Shown here: piece after piece, positions 26,649-34,748 of the stretch
Position numbering within the stretch: position 1 is the first letter of the stretch
Layout of the letters: each line of letters opens with the position of its first letter
NCBI RefSeq assembly: GCF_900108295.1
Contig: NZ_FNWK01000001.1
Span: 992,001-1,056,000, forward strand
DNA length: 64,000 nt
From: Sphingopyxis sp. YR583
Lineage (GTDB): Bacteria > Pseudomonadota > Alphaproteobacteria > Sphingomonadales > Sphingomonadaceae
Reading direction: 5' to 3'
The notes under the pieces: generated by a model
The model's database searches: none
Told to the model about the DNA's origin: nothing
The model's input: only the letters and a program-made list of their open reading frames with translations
Program-made: the position numbers and the translations under genes

Positions 26649-27275
26649 CCCGCCGATGGCATTCACGGTGAACGCCAAAATACCCATGTTGAAGATGAAC
26701 GCCGCCATGCAGTGGCCGAGCACGACGCGCCGCATATGCGCGCCCGATATGGTGACGTCGGAGGTCTGGAAGGTCATACCGAGCGTGAAGGCGAAATAGA
26801 GGAAATCCCAGTAATCGGGTTCATGCACCCCCGGCACCTCGATCCCGCGCCGGTCGCGGCCATCCTTTTGCAGATAAAAGAGATGCGCATAGTGGAGCGT
26901 GAACACCATGTTCGCGAACAGCCAGGCAAGCGCGAGGGTCGCGACGATCAGGACGACATCGGCGCGATCGAGCTGGTCCGGGCTGGCGACCAGCGTGCCC
27001 ACCGCGAACAATATGACGAGCGACAACAGCACGGTGATCGCGAGCAAGCCGGCGCGGTTGGCGTCATTGCGTTCGGCCCGGCGGCGCATCTGTTCGGCAT
27101 CGGCGCGGAACAGCGGCACGACCGTGCACAGAAAGACAAGCGCTGCCGCGTCGAAGCCGATCAGGAGGGCAGCGCGCGGACCGACCCCGGCGACAAGCGC
27201 CGCAGCCAGCACGGCGACCAGCACGACGGGAAAGATCAGGAAACGGACCGGCGCGATATGCTTTCCGACGGCCAT
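26643..27275 (-). CDS. DUF1345 family integral membrane protein
   Basis: 210 residues with about five hydrophobic segments and two charged loops. The segment HYAHLFYLQKDG and the strongly conserved PDYWDFLYFAFTLGMTFQTSDV are the signature of the DUF1345 family, whose biochemical role is unknown. It lies eight bases after the start of nothing else on its strand: the molybdoenzyme gene ends nine bases upstream, so the two are probably one transcript. A membrane partner or electron-transfer link for the molybdoenzyme is possible, but DUF1345 genes occur in many contexts and no redox cofactor ligand set is visible. Confidence 0.85.
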   Translation of the reverse strand: MAVGKHIAPVRFLIFPVVLVAVLAAALVAGVGPRAALLIGFDAAALVFLCTVVPLFRADAEQMRRRAERNDANRAGLLAITVLLSLVILFAVGTLVASPDQLDRADVVLIVATLALAWLFANMVFTLHYAHLFYLQKDGRDRRGIEVPGVHEPDYWDFLYFAFTLGMTFQTSDVTISGAHMRRVVLGHCMAAFIFNMGILAFTVNAIGGS

Positions 27276-27283
27276 CGGCGGTG

Positions 27284-29557
27284 TCAGCCCGCGGCCCCGA
27301 CGACGCGCACCGGGATCGACTTCGCCGCCGGACAGCCGCTGGTCTTGTCATAGAAAGCGAGCGGAAGCAGCGGATTGAGCTCGGGATAATAACCCGCCAC
27401 CGAGCCACGCGACATCGGATAGTCGAGGATCGTGAGCCCATCGACGCGGCGCGAAATGCCATCGGCGCCGATCGTTTCGAGCGCGACCTTCGCGCCCGCC
27501 GCCAGCCCGCGCGAGGCGATATCCTGGGCATTCATGAACAGGATCATGCGGTCGTTATACACGCCGCGATAGCGGTCGTTATAGCTGTAGATCGTCGTGT
27601 TGAACTGGTCGTGCGACCGCACGGTGGCGAGGCGCAGCATGTCGGGATCGGCTACCGGCGCGTTGACCGCGAGCCCCGGAAGGACAAGGAAATTGGCCTT
27701 GCCGCTCGGCGTCGCCCAGACGCGCCGGCGCGGCGGGATGTCGAGGTGGAAACCCATCGGCGCCTCGATCCGCTCGGCAAAGCCTTCATAGAGCGCAGGA
27801 TAAACCGCCGCGATCTTGTCGCGGATCAGGCTGTAATCATCGATATAGCTCGCCCAATCGACCTTGCTCTCCGGCAAGGTCGCCATCGCCATGCGGCAGA
27901 CGATTTCGGTCTCGGTCAGCAAATACTCGCTCGCGGGTTCGAGCACACCGCGCGAGGCGGTCACGTTCGACATCGAATCCTCGATCGTGACGAACTGTTC
28001 GCCCTTGGCGGTTTCGATCCGTTCTGAGCGCGCCACAACGGGCAGGATCAGCGCGTCCTTGCCATGCACTAGATGCCCGCGGTTGAGCTTGGTCGCGATC
28101 CCGACGGTCAGGTCGAGCTTTCGCATCGCCGCGTAAGACCGATCGGTGTCGGGCACCGCGCGGACGAAATTGCCGCCGAGCCCGATGAAGACCTTTGCCG
28201 TACCCGCCAGCATCGCCTCGACCGACTCGACCGAGTGGTGCCCATGTTCGCGCGGCGGCTCGAAGCCGAAGACATCGCGCACCTTGTCGAGATAGGCTTG
28301 GCTCGGCTTCTCGTCGATGCCGACGGTGCGGTCGCCCTGGACGTTCGAATGGCCGCGGATCGGCGAGATGCCCGCGCCGGGCTTGCCGTAATTGCCCTTC
28401 AAGAGCAGCAGGTTCGCGATCTGCTGGACGAGCTCGGACCCCTGCTGATGCTGGGTCACCCCCATGCCGTAACAGATGATCGTCGCGTTCGAGCGAATAT
28501 AGATTTCGGCGCAGCGGCGGATCTGCGCCTCGTCGATCCCCGATGCCGCGACAAGGTCGGGCCAGTGCTGCGCCTCGATATCGGCCTTGAGCCCGGCAAA
28601 ACCCGATGTGTGCTCGGCGATGAAATCATGGTCGAGGACGGTTTCGCCAGCTGCCTCGCGCTCGAACAGCGTCTTCATCATGCCCTTCAGGAACGCGAGA
28701 TCGCCGCCGATCCTGATATGCACGAATTCGCTGGTGATCGCGCTCGACCCGAAGGTCGCCATCTGAACGATATCCTGCGGCTCGGTGAATTTGATCAGCG
28801 CACGTTCGGGCATCGGGTTGACCGCGACGATGGGAATCCCGCGTTTGCGCGCCTCGACGAGCGGCGTCATCATGCGCGGTGCGTTGGTGCCGGCATTATG
28901 CCCGATCAGGAAGATCGCCTCCGCATGGTCGAAATCCTTGAGGATCACCGTGCCCTTGCCGATACCGATCGAGTGCGGCAGCCCGCGGCTCGTCGGTTCG
29001 TGGCACATGTTCGAACAATCGGGAAAATTGTTGGTGCCAAATTCGCGGACGAAAATCGAATAGAGGAAGGCGGTCTCGTTCGCGGTGCGGCCCGATGTAT
29101 AGAATTCGGCCTGATGCGGACTGGCGAGCGCGCGCAGATGCGCGCCGATCAGCGCGAAAGCGTCGTCCCAGTCGACCGGCACATAATGATCGCTCGCGGC
29201 GTCATATCGCATCGGCTCGGTCAGCCGCCCCTGCATCTCCAGCCAATAATCCGACTGCGCCATCAGGTCGGTGACGCTGTGCTGTGCGAAAAAGTCGCGT
29301 GTTACGCGGAATTTCGTCGCCTCGTGCGCAAGCGCTTTGGCGCCATTTTCACAGAATTCGAGCTTCTTTGTGCAATGCGCGTCGGGGAAGGCGCAACTCG
29401 GGCATTTGAAGCCGCCCGGCTGGTTCATCGACAGGAGCGCGCGCGATCCCTTGGTGACGACGCTTTGTTCGAGCAACACCTTCGCGGTCGCCGCTGCGGC
29501 CCCCCAGCCGCCGGCGGGGCTGTTATAAGTCTTATACCGTGGTGCATCGTCTGCCAT
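27284..29557 (-). CDS. FdhF/YdeP family molybdopterin oxidoreductase (formate dehydrogenase-like alpha subunit)
   Basis: 757 residues, normal for the YdeP group of DMSO-reductase-family enzymes. The N-terminus carries CPSC at 52-55 with further cysteines at 62 and 69 rather than the classical four-cysteine iron-sulfur pattern. NMCHEPTSRGL puts C185 where formate dehydrogenases have the molybdenum ligand, and GNYGKPGAGISPIRGHSNVQGDRTVG is the molybdopterin region. YdeP is linked to acid resistance in E. coli; its substrate is not established, so formate oxidation is not assured. fdhD and mobA lie 1 kb away, facing it. DUF1345 follows downstream. Start is the ATG of MADDAPRYKTY. Confidence 0.92.
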   Translation of the reverse strand: MADDAPRYKTYNSPAGGWGAAAATAKVLLEQSVVTKGSRALLSMNQPGGFKCPSCAFPDAHCTKKLEFCENGAKALAHEATKFRVTRDFFAQHSVTDLMAQSDYWLEMQGRLTEPMRYDAASDHYVPVDWDDAFALIGAHLRALASPHQAEFYTSGRTANETAFLYSIFVREFGTNNFPDCSNMCHEPTSRGLPHSIGIGKGTVILKDFDHAEAIFLIGHNAGTNAPRMMTPLVEARKRGIPIVAVNPMPERALIKFTEPQDIVQMATFGSSAITSEFVHIRIGGDLAFLKGMMKTLFEREAAGETVLDHDFIAEHTSGFAGLKADIEAQHWPDLVAASGIDEAQIRRCAEIYIRSNATIICYGMGVTQHQQGSELVQQIANLLLLKGNYGKPGAGISPIRGHSNVQGDRTVGIDEKPSQAYLDKVRDVFGFEPPREHGHHSVESVEAMLAGTAKVFIGLGGNFVRAVPDTDRSYAAMRKLDLTVGIATKLNRGHLVHGKDALILPVVARSERIETAKGEQFVTIEDSMSNVTASRGVLEPASEYLLTETEIVCRMAMATLPESKVDWASYIDDYSLIRDKIAAVYPALYEGFAERIEAPMGFHLDIPPRRRVWATPSGKANFLVLPGLAVNAPVADPDMLRLATVRSHDQFNTTIYSYNDRYRGVYNDRMILFMNAQDIASRGLAAGAKVALETIGADGISRRVDGLTILDYPMSRGSVAGYYPELNPLLPLAFYDKTSGCPAAKSIPVRVVGAAG

Positions 29558-29652
29558 GCCGCCAACTAAAGCATAGCGACCCGATCATATCCATCGGTCT
29601 TTGGTGTTAAGGATGCGGATACGCCCCCTCGGCGCAGCCTGTCGGGAAAAGC

Positions 29653-29679
29653 GGCGGGGACGGCCGAGCCGTCCCCGCC
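29653..29679 (-). terminator. Intrinsic terminator after the zinc-ribbon gene
   Basis: GGCGGGGACGGC (29653-29664) and GCCGTCCCCGCC (29668-29679) form a perfect 12-bp stem with a three-base loop, seven bases downstream of the minus-strand stop codon at 29687 and followed on that strand by GCTTTTCCC. It separates this gene from the molybdoenzyme gene transcribed in the same direction. Confidence 0.8.
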
Positions 29680-29686
29680 AGCCGGT

Positions 29687-29992
29687 TCAGTCGAAAAGCT
29701 CTTCAAGGAAGGATTTTCGCCGTTTCGGATATCCCTTGTGATGCTTGTTATAACCCGGATCCCACCCGTGCGATGCCGCGGGATAACCCTGCGGAGGCGG
29801 GGCCGATTGAGGGGCGTGCTGCGGCGTCGGCTGCGACAGCGCGCTGCGCTCGATGATCTTGTCGAGTTCGCCGCGATCGAGCCACACACCGCGGCATTGC
29901 GGGCAATAATCGATCTCGACCCCCTGTCGATCAGACATGGCGAGCGGGGTTCTGCATGCCGGACAGGGCATACCAACTGCGGCGCCGGTCAT
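29687..29992 (-). CDS. TFIIB-type zinc-ribbon (zf-TFIIB) protein
   Basis: 101 residues. The N-terminal half is a zinc ribbon of the zf-TFIIB family: MPCPACRTPL, then IDYCPQCRGVWLDRGELDKII, giving two CxxC knuckles about 20 residues apart and the family hallmark C-x-G-x-W-L-D-x-G-E-L. The C-terminal half is Pro/Gln-rich and ends basic, KRRKSFLEELFD, a common end for this family. The function is unknown; a nucleic-acid or protein-binding role is assumed. The ATG at 29992 has GGGAG upstream; an internal start seven codons on would lose only MTGAAVG. A strong terminator follows. Between its start and the GST-like gene (216 bases) I see only its presumed promoter. Confidence 0.85.
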   Translation of the reverse strand: MTGAAVGMPCPACRTPLAMSDRQGVEIDYCPQCRGVWLDRGELDKIIERSALSQPTPQHAPQSAPPPQGYPAASHGWDPGYNKHHKGYPKRRKSFLEELFD

Positions 29993-30208
29993 CGCGCATT
30001 GCTCCCATGGCGCCAGGAAAATCGGGAAAAAATATGCGTCATCGCATGGTCTCCAAACATGATCCGACCGGGGATGCGATGCGGCTTGAAAAAAGCCTGT
30101 TGGTCGAGCCGGCATCGGAAATCCCCGATGCGGTCCGACATCACGATCCAGAAGGATCGCCAGAGGGGCCCGGCCCGCATCTTCGACATAAGCGATGCGC
30201 GCGCGAAT

Positions 30209-30853
30209 TCAATGACAACGCGTGGCCGCTCGTTCGGTTCGGCCCGCTTCTCCTTCCGCCCATGGCGCGAACCTGACCATCACGCGATCAAACAGGTCCG
30301 ACGTCACGAGGCCGACCAGCCAATCCCGGACCCGCTGCGGCGCGTTGACCGCGAACCAGTCCGCATCGACGCCCGCAAACTGCCGCACGAAAGGAAATAG
30401 CGCGATGTCGCTGAAACCCCGTTCCGCACCGTCCAGAAAGGCATGCCGCGCCAATCGCTCGTCCAGTTTCGCCAGCATCGCCAGACCCGCCGCACGGTGC
30501 GCGATCGGGTCGGCATCATAGCGCCCGGAATATTTATATCGGTCGAGATGATGCTTGAAGCCCTCGTCGAACTCCATGACCAGCGCCGCGTCGGCGCGCG
30601 GCACCCACCGTTCCGGGTCATGCTGCGCCAATGCCCAGCGCATGATGTCGAGGCTTTCGTCGATGACCAGACCGTCTGCAAGCACCAGCACCGGCACGGT
30701 CCCCTTCGGCGAAGCCGCGAGCATTGCGGGCGGCTTGTCGCGCAGCACCACCTCGCGATGCGAATACATCGTCTCGCTCACCGTCAGGGCCATTCGTGCG
30801 CGCATCGCATAGGGGCAGCGCCGGAAGCTGTAGAGGATCGGAATATCGGCCAT
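30209..30853 (-). CDS. Glutathione S-transferase-like protein
   Basis: 214 residues. The N-terminal thioredoxin-like domain begins MADIPILYSFRRCPYAMRARMAL, with C13-P-Y in the place of the catalytic residue of omega/beta-type GSTs or glutaredoxin 2, then a KGTVPVL cis-proline and VIDESLDIM glutathione-binding segment. Residues 85-214 are the all-helical C-terminal domain. The enzyme would conjugate or reduce glutathione mixed disulfides. The ATG at 30853 is supported by AAGGGGCG. The C-terminal end after FAPWAEGEAGR is basic and low in similarity. It lies 93 bases downstream of a degraded regulator gene, to which it may once have been linked. Confidence 0.88.
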   Translation of the reverse strand: MADIPILYSFRRCPYAMRARMALTVSETMYSHREVVLRDKPPAMLAASPKGTVPVLVLADGLVIDESLDIMRWALAQHDPERWVPRADAALVMEFDEGFKHHLDRYKYSGRYDADPIAHRAAGLAMLAKLDERLARHAFLDGAERGFSDIALFPFVRQFAGVDADWFAVNAPQRVRDWLVGLVTSDLFDRVMVRFAPWAEGEAGRTERAATRCH

Positions 30854-30946
30854 CGTCCGCCCCTTAAACCGGGCTCCGGCGATCACCAAATCGGGCGCCT
30901 GGCGATGGAGCGATAGCCGCGCTGTCCCCCTACCGGCGCGATAAAA

Positions 30947-31277
30947 TCAGAACTGATCCCGCAGCATTTCGCCGATGGAATTGTTGAAATGGCTTTCCAT
31001 CGCGGCGCGCGCGCCGGATCGCGTTCGGCGATCGCTTCGGCGACCTCGCGATGCAACGCCAGCGTCTCGTCGCGTTCTTCATGCGTCGTCCGCCCGGACC
31101 AGGCGCGCGGGATCGCAAGCGCCATCAATTGCTCGAACGAGCGGACGATCTGATAGAAAAGCTGATTGCCGCTCGCCGCGGCGATCGTCTGGTGAAGATG
31201 AAATCGCGCACCGATTCGACCGCGCGCTCGACGAACGAACCGCGCCCACCGGGATCGACCATTCCGCTCATGCTGCG
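30947..31277 (-). pseudogene. Remnant of a GntR/FCD family regulator (C-terminal part, frameshifted)
   Basis: Read on the minus strand, about 110 codons of an FCD effector domain are recognisable in pieces. FVERAVESVR is in one frame near 31260-31210. ARFHLHQTIAAASGNQLFYQIVRSF continues in a second frame, through LALHREVAEAIAERDPARA. AAMESHFNNSIGEMLRDQF and a stop (30947-30949) return to another frame. The histidines of RFH-x-x-LH and ESHF are metal ligands in intact FCD domains. The winged-helix N-terminal half is missing; instead the 3' end of an AraC-type gene abuts it, overlapping by about ten bases. At least two frameshifts and a lost 5' half make this a pseudogene. Confidence 0.75.
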
Positions 31278-31882
31278 ACTCCGACGCGGCGCATCGCGGT
31301 GGGCGCCATGCCGAAGCGGCGCGAAAAGGCGCGCGTGAAGCTGGCGTTGTTGAGATAGCCGCAGCGATAGCCGATGCTCGCGACCTGCAGATCGCTCGCC
31401 GCGAGCATCTGCCGCGCCTGGCGCAGCCGCCGCTCGCTCAGCGCCTCGGCGATGCTGCACTGGTAAAGCTCGCGAAACCCGCGGGTCAGCTTGTCGCGAT
31501 TGATGCCGCAGCTTTTGGCGATGTCGTCGATCGTCAGCTTTTCCTGCCAGCGGGTGTCGACGATCCGGCGCGCGGCGGCGATGCGCGCGATGTCGCTTTC
31601 GGTCAGGCTCGGCTGCCCTTCGACGGCAACGAGATTGCCGGAGCGCAGCGCCGCGAAAAACTTGCAGAGAAGTTCGGTACTGCGCGCAAGGCGGAGCGTG
31701 TCAGCGGCGGCATCGTCGCTTTCGGGTGAGACGATCGACTGGCCGAGCGCGCGCAGGTCCGACGGCAGATACCAGCGCGCGTCGGGATCGGGCAGGTCGC
31801 CGAACAGGCGGCGACAGGCCCGGCGCGAGACAGCGAACGCGAGCAGATGCTCCTCATTTTCGAGTTCGCGAAACGCCAATGT
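31268..31882 (-). pseudogene. AraC-type regulator lacking its N-terminal part
   Basis: About 200 codons of an AraC/XylS protein remain in one frame. The C-terminal DNA-binding domain is complete: KLTIDDIAKSCGINRDKLTRGFRELYQ is the first helix-turn-helix and QVASIGYRCGYLNNASFTRAFSRRFGMAPTAMRR the second. Upstream are about 100 residues of the middle region (LENEEHLLAFAVSRRACRRLFG onward). Before roughly 31875-31890 the frame stays open only as the antisense of the SnoaL-like gene, and the expected N-terminal effector domain is absent. No good start codon is visible at the junction. A shortened DNA-binding protein could still be made, but a truncated gene is the simpler reading. Confidence 0.7.
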
Positions 31883-32320
31883 GCGAACGACGGGCTCACC
31901 GATATCGCCGAAGCCGAAACCAACCGCGCGACGATCGCCAGGGCAATGGATGCATGGGCGGCCGGAACCGGCGGACCTTATGATCCGCTTACCGACGAAG
32001 CGGTGTGGACGATCTCCGGCAATTCGCTCGCGAGCAAGACCTACCCCTCGAAGGAAGCGTTCATAGCCGAGGTCGTCCGACCGTTTAACGCCCGGATAAG
32101 CGCGCGTTTGATCCCGAGCGTCCACAATATGTACGCAGACGGCGATACGGTAATCGCGCATTTTTACGCGAAGGGAACGGCACGTGACGGCCAGCCCTAC
32201 GCCAACAGCTATGCGTGGATCCTGACACTGAAGGACGGACGGATTGTAGGCGCTTTTGCCTTCTTCGACGCGAAGGCGGTCGACGGTTTTGGGACGCGGG
32301 TGGCGCCGGTTGCCGAATGA
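31847..32320 (+). CDS. SnoaL/NTF2-like protein with altered 5' end
   Basis: 157 residues if started at 31847. The body (about 25-150) is an NTF2-fold SnoaL-like domain: IARAMDAWAAGTGGPYDPLTDEAVW, then NSYAWILTLKDGRIVGAFAFFD, the usual strand order of ketosteroid-isomerase-like proteins of unassigned substrate. The normal start of such proteins would be a methionine just before TDIAEAETNRAT, but none exists there. The first 12 or so codons come from sequence that, on the other strand, encodes the AraC remnant. The available starts are ATG 31847 or ATG 31946. No Shine-Dalgarno precedes 31847. A deletion joining two genes head to head near 31880 explains this. Expression is uncertain. Confidence 0.6.
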   Translation: MLLIFEFAKRQCANDGLTDIAEAETNRATIARAMDAWAAGTGGPYDPLTDEAVWTISGNSLASKTYPSKEAFIAEVVRPFNARISARLIPSVHNMYADGDTVIAHFYAKGTARDGQPYANSYAWILTLKDGRIVGAFAFFDAKAVDGFGTRVAPVAE

Positions 32321-32324
32321 ACCT

Positions 32325-32368
32325 TTGCGAAGCGTTGGACGGCGTGTTCGCCGTCCAACGCTTCGCAA
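32325..32368. terminator. Perfect 19-bp hairpin after the SnoaL-like gene
   Basis: The arms 32325-32343 and 32350-32368 are exact reverse complements around the six-base loop GTGTTC, starting five bases after the TGA at 32318-32320. No T-run follows in either direction. The stem is far longer than the other hairpins in this window; it may be a two-way terminator or mRNA stabiliser. The 174 bases from 32369 to 32542 hold no gene I can support. Confidence 0.75.
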
Positions 32369-32542
32369 TTGGCCGTTTGCAGTCAGTCCGCTTTTGACGA
32401 GGAATTGAAAGAAGCAGCCGATCGCGGTGCGCGAGAGGCAAGGGCCGGAGGAGGCAATATTCCTGCTGAATGGAAATTTCGCCAAATCCGGCTGTCGTGG
32501 CGAAGCCTCTCTGTCCACAGATATTCCGCTATTGCTGTATAG

Positions 32543-32899
32543 CTAACATTTGCCTTGCGCCTTCAAGCGCTGGTGATGTGCATCGACCTGTTGCTGCGCC
32601 AACCGAAAAGCCATGGCGGCATTCGTCTTGCGTTCCCGGCTGCGATACTGGTTCACTATGACATTCCCGTCCGTTTCGGACAGGTTTTTTAGCGCGCATC
32701 GGGCGTTAGGATTTTGCCGACCCAAGCGATCGAAGAGCTCGGTTTTTGCCTTCCACTCGCCTTTCTTTTCTCCCTTGTATTTGTGGTTGGTCGCATCGGC
32801 CCAACCAGGAACATAGTTGTAATCCTGCGCCCACACCGAACTCGGGACGGAAATAGCCAGAACCAGGGCCGCTGCCCGCCTCACAAAGAATTTTATCAT
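32543..32899 (-). CDS. Small secreted protein of unknown function
   Basis: 118 residues. A signal peptide MIKFFVRRAAALVLAISVPSSVWA is followed by a mature part of about 94 residues starting QDYNYVPGWADATNHKYKG. It is basic, helical in outlook, has two cysteines (in ARCALK and at the C-terminal residue), and ends in a Gln/His-rich helix QQQVDAHHQRLKAQGKC. The C-terminal cysteine may pair with the internal one. AGGAGGAAGC precedes the ATG, a strong ribosome site. No family is recognised. The 279 bases upstream to the VOC gene contain only a short CCCGC-GCAA-GCGGG hairpin (33084-33097) and no supported gene. Confidence 0.7.
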   Translation of the reverse strand: MIKFFVRRAAALVLAISVPSSVWAQDYNYVPGWADATNHKYKGEKKGEWKAKTELFDRLGRQNPNARCALKNLSETDGNVIVNQYRSRERKTNAAMAFRLAQQQVDAHHQRLKAQGKC

Positions 32900-33178
32900 G
32901 CTTCCTCCTGATTTCCTTGCAAGCCGTGGCTGACCTCGATGTCTTCAGCAGGACCCTCATCGGCGGCGTCCGGTTCCATAGCATAAGGACAAAAAGCGAC
33001 CGATAGTCGACGTTGCCCACCCTGTTTGGCATCGCTAACAAATGTGCGTCGAGAAAGGGGAGATTGGTGCGGTTAGCCCGGTCCCCGCGCAAGCGGGCCC
33101 TGACCTTCGCTGCGGCGTTGTGTCCCTAGACCTGGAACGCTGTCGTAATGGTGCGGCAGCGAGGGAAAGGCTTTGGAT

Positions 33179-33601
33179 ATGCAACATCAGATCTCCGTCA
33201 TCACACTCGGTATCAGCGATCTCCAGCGGTCCCGCCGCTTTTATGTCGAGGGATTTGGCTGGACGCCTGTCTTTGAGAACGAAGAAATCATCTTCTATCA
33301 GATGAACGGCTTTGTGCTCGGCACGTTCGACAAGTCGGCACTTGAAGAAGACATGAACCGTTCGGGGCTTTCAGCGCCCGGCGCCTTTTCGCTAGGACAT
33401 AATGTGTCGAGCCAAGCGGAGGTTGAAAGCGCGATCGAGCAGCTCGTCCAAGCAGGCGGGCGCCTCATCAGACCAGCAGATGCCCCCTCGCATGGCGGTT
33501 TTCGAGGATATGTGGCCGATCCCGACGATCATGCCTGGGAGATAGCATGGAACCCCAACTGGCCTATCGATGAGAATGGCCACGTCACATTTGCGATTTA
33601 G
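33179..33601 (+). CDS. VOC superfamily (glyoxalase/bleomycin-resistance) protein
   Basis: 140 residues, one vicinal-oxygen-chelate domain of two beta-alpha-beta modules. It opens ISVITLGISDLQRSRRFYVEGFGW, the usual VOC start, and closes GGFRGYVADPDDHAWEIAWNPNW, where D-x-x-x-H-x-W-E carries the C-terminal metal-ligand glutamate in catalytic members. The N-terminal ligand position is T11/L rather than histidine, so it may not bind metal in the standard way. It belongs to the uncharacterised group often called glyoxalase/fosfomycin-resistance-like. The ATG at 33179 follows GGGAAAGG at proper spacing; a TTG two codons upstream is possible. A hairpin terminator follows. Confidence 0.85.
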   Translation: MQHQISVITLGISDLQRSRRFYVEGFGWTPVFENEEIIFYQMNGFVLGTFDKSALEEDMNRSGLSAPGAFSLGHNVSSQAEVESAIEQLVQAGGRLIRPADAPSHGGFRGYVADPDDHAWEIAWNPNWPIDENGHVTFAI

Positions 33602-33608
33602 TGTGGTT

Positions 33609-33642
33609 GTCCGCTTGCCTGTGTTGTCGCAGGTCAGCGGAC
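33609..33642 (+). terminator. Hairpin after the VOC gene
   Basis: GTCCGCT (33609-33615) pairs with AGCGGAC (33636-33642), and the inner bases GCCTG/CAGG extend the stem with one mismatch; it begins eight bases after the stop codon. The rest of the 237-base space to the next gene shows no gene I can support, only a weak GGGGT/ACCCC inverted repeat at 33810-33827. Confidence 0.5.
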
Positions 33643-33838
33643 AGTCGGAAATCGTCTGGCGTCGAACATGCTCGTGAAACCCTGCCCACGCTTCTTCGGA
33701 GTATTGCAGATGACGACCTGTCAGGGTCGAAGGCGTGAACCTCGAACAGCGGACGTTACTATTTCTTGCTCTGCGCACCCTCTTGTGATCACTTGCAACG
33801 GGGACGCGGGGGGTAGTCACTGACCCCTGCTGGCGAAA

Positions 33839-34654
33839 GTGGGGGTGGTGAATGTGCCGTACCGCAATGCGTGGATCTATTGTCTCGCGATAATCGCGAT
33901 GACGGTACTGGCCTTTTGGCCCGGATATTTCTCGCGGCTCGGCACGGCGAAGATAGCTTGGCATGTTCACGCGATCACAGCGACGGCCTGGCTGTTGCTG
34001 CTCGCAGCGCAGAGCTGGTCGATCGACCAGGGGCATCGTGCTCGGCACCGCAGCCTTGGTCTGGCGGCTTTTGTCCTGATCCCGCTCTTCCTTGTCGGTG
34101 CCGCCGGGGTCGAGCATAGCATGGCAATCGCAACGGGTTCCGGACAAGATCCCTTTTACAACCTTTGGGGCTCGCCGCTCGGCGTCTACGATCTGATCGG
34201 CTCGGCGGCCTTCCTCTGGTTTGGCGTGATGGCGCTGAAGGAACGGCGCAATGTCGCGCGGCATGCCGCCTGGCTGCTTGCGACCCCGTTGCTTCTGATC
34301 GGACCTGCGCTGGGGCGCGTGTACAATGCCCACCTTCCCGGCCTCATTATCAACGGCCCCCAGGATTTCCCGTTGTTCCGCTGGAGCGTCCATCTCGGCG
34401 GCATGACCGCGGCTGTGATCGCGCTGTGGCTATGGTCTCGCCACCGTCGGCACGGACAGCCGTGGCTGGTCGTGGCAGCGGTCATCATGCTGCAGTCACT
34501 ATCGTTCGAGACAATCGGTTTCAGCCGGATCTGGAACGCCGCATACATCGCATTTGGCGATATCGCGGCTCCGGTGCATGCCATTGGTGCTGGCATGATT
34601 GCGGCAGCCGCGCTTTGGTGGGGTTGGCGCTGCGTTTACGCGGATCAAGATTGA
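33839..34654 (+). CDS. Multi-pass membrane protein of unknown function
   Basis: 271 residues from the first GTG, with about seven hydrophobic segments. Conserved-looking features are HVHAITATAWLLLLAAQSW (helix 2), HRSLGLAAFVLIPLFLVG (helix 3), RHAAWLLATPLLLIGPALGR and a late FRWSVHLGGMTAAVIALW. Paired histidines H-x-H and R-H-R-x-L-G at helix ends resemble haem-binding or DUF2306/cytochrome-b561-like bundles, but I cannot assign a family. An alternative GTG at 33854 lies five bases after GGGGGTGG and may be the true start, shortening the protein by five residues. It stands alone between the VOC gene and the repeat lipoprotein gene. Confidence 0.75.
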   Translation: MGVVNVPYRNAWIYCLAIIAMTVLAFWPGYFSRLGTAKIAWHVHAITATAWLLLLAAQSWSIDQGHRARHRSLGLAAFVLIPLFLVGAAGVEHSMAIATGSGQDPFYNLWGSPLGVYDLIGSAAFLWFGVMALKERRNVARHAAWLLATPLLLIGPALGRVYNAHLPGLIINGPQDFPLFRWSVHLGGMTAAVIALWLWSRHRRHGQPWLVVAAVIMLQSLSFETIGFSRIWNAAYIAFGDIAAPVHAIGAGMIAAAALWWGWRCVYADQD

Positions 34655-34748
34655 TGAGGGCTCAAACTTGGATCGAAACTCATAATCTCCGCGGGAACGG
34701 TCGCGCCTGGCACACCATTGGCGGCGTGGTTTTTTTGGAAATTAAGGC

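Noticed and set aside
31883-32518. Full-length 416-residue AraC protein
   Set aside because: The first 210 or so residues are antisense to the SnoaL-like gene and the downstream hairpin, with no AraC character.
33084-33097. CCCGC-GCAA-GCGGG as a REP-type repeat element
   Set aside because: Only one short copy was seen in the window, so no repeat family can be claimed.
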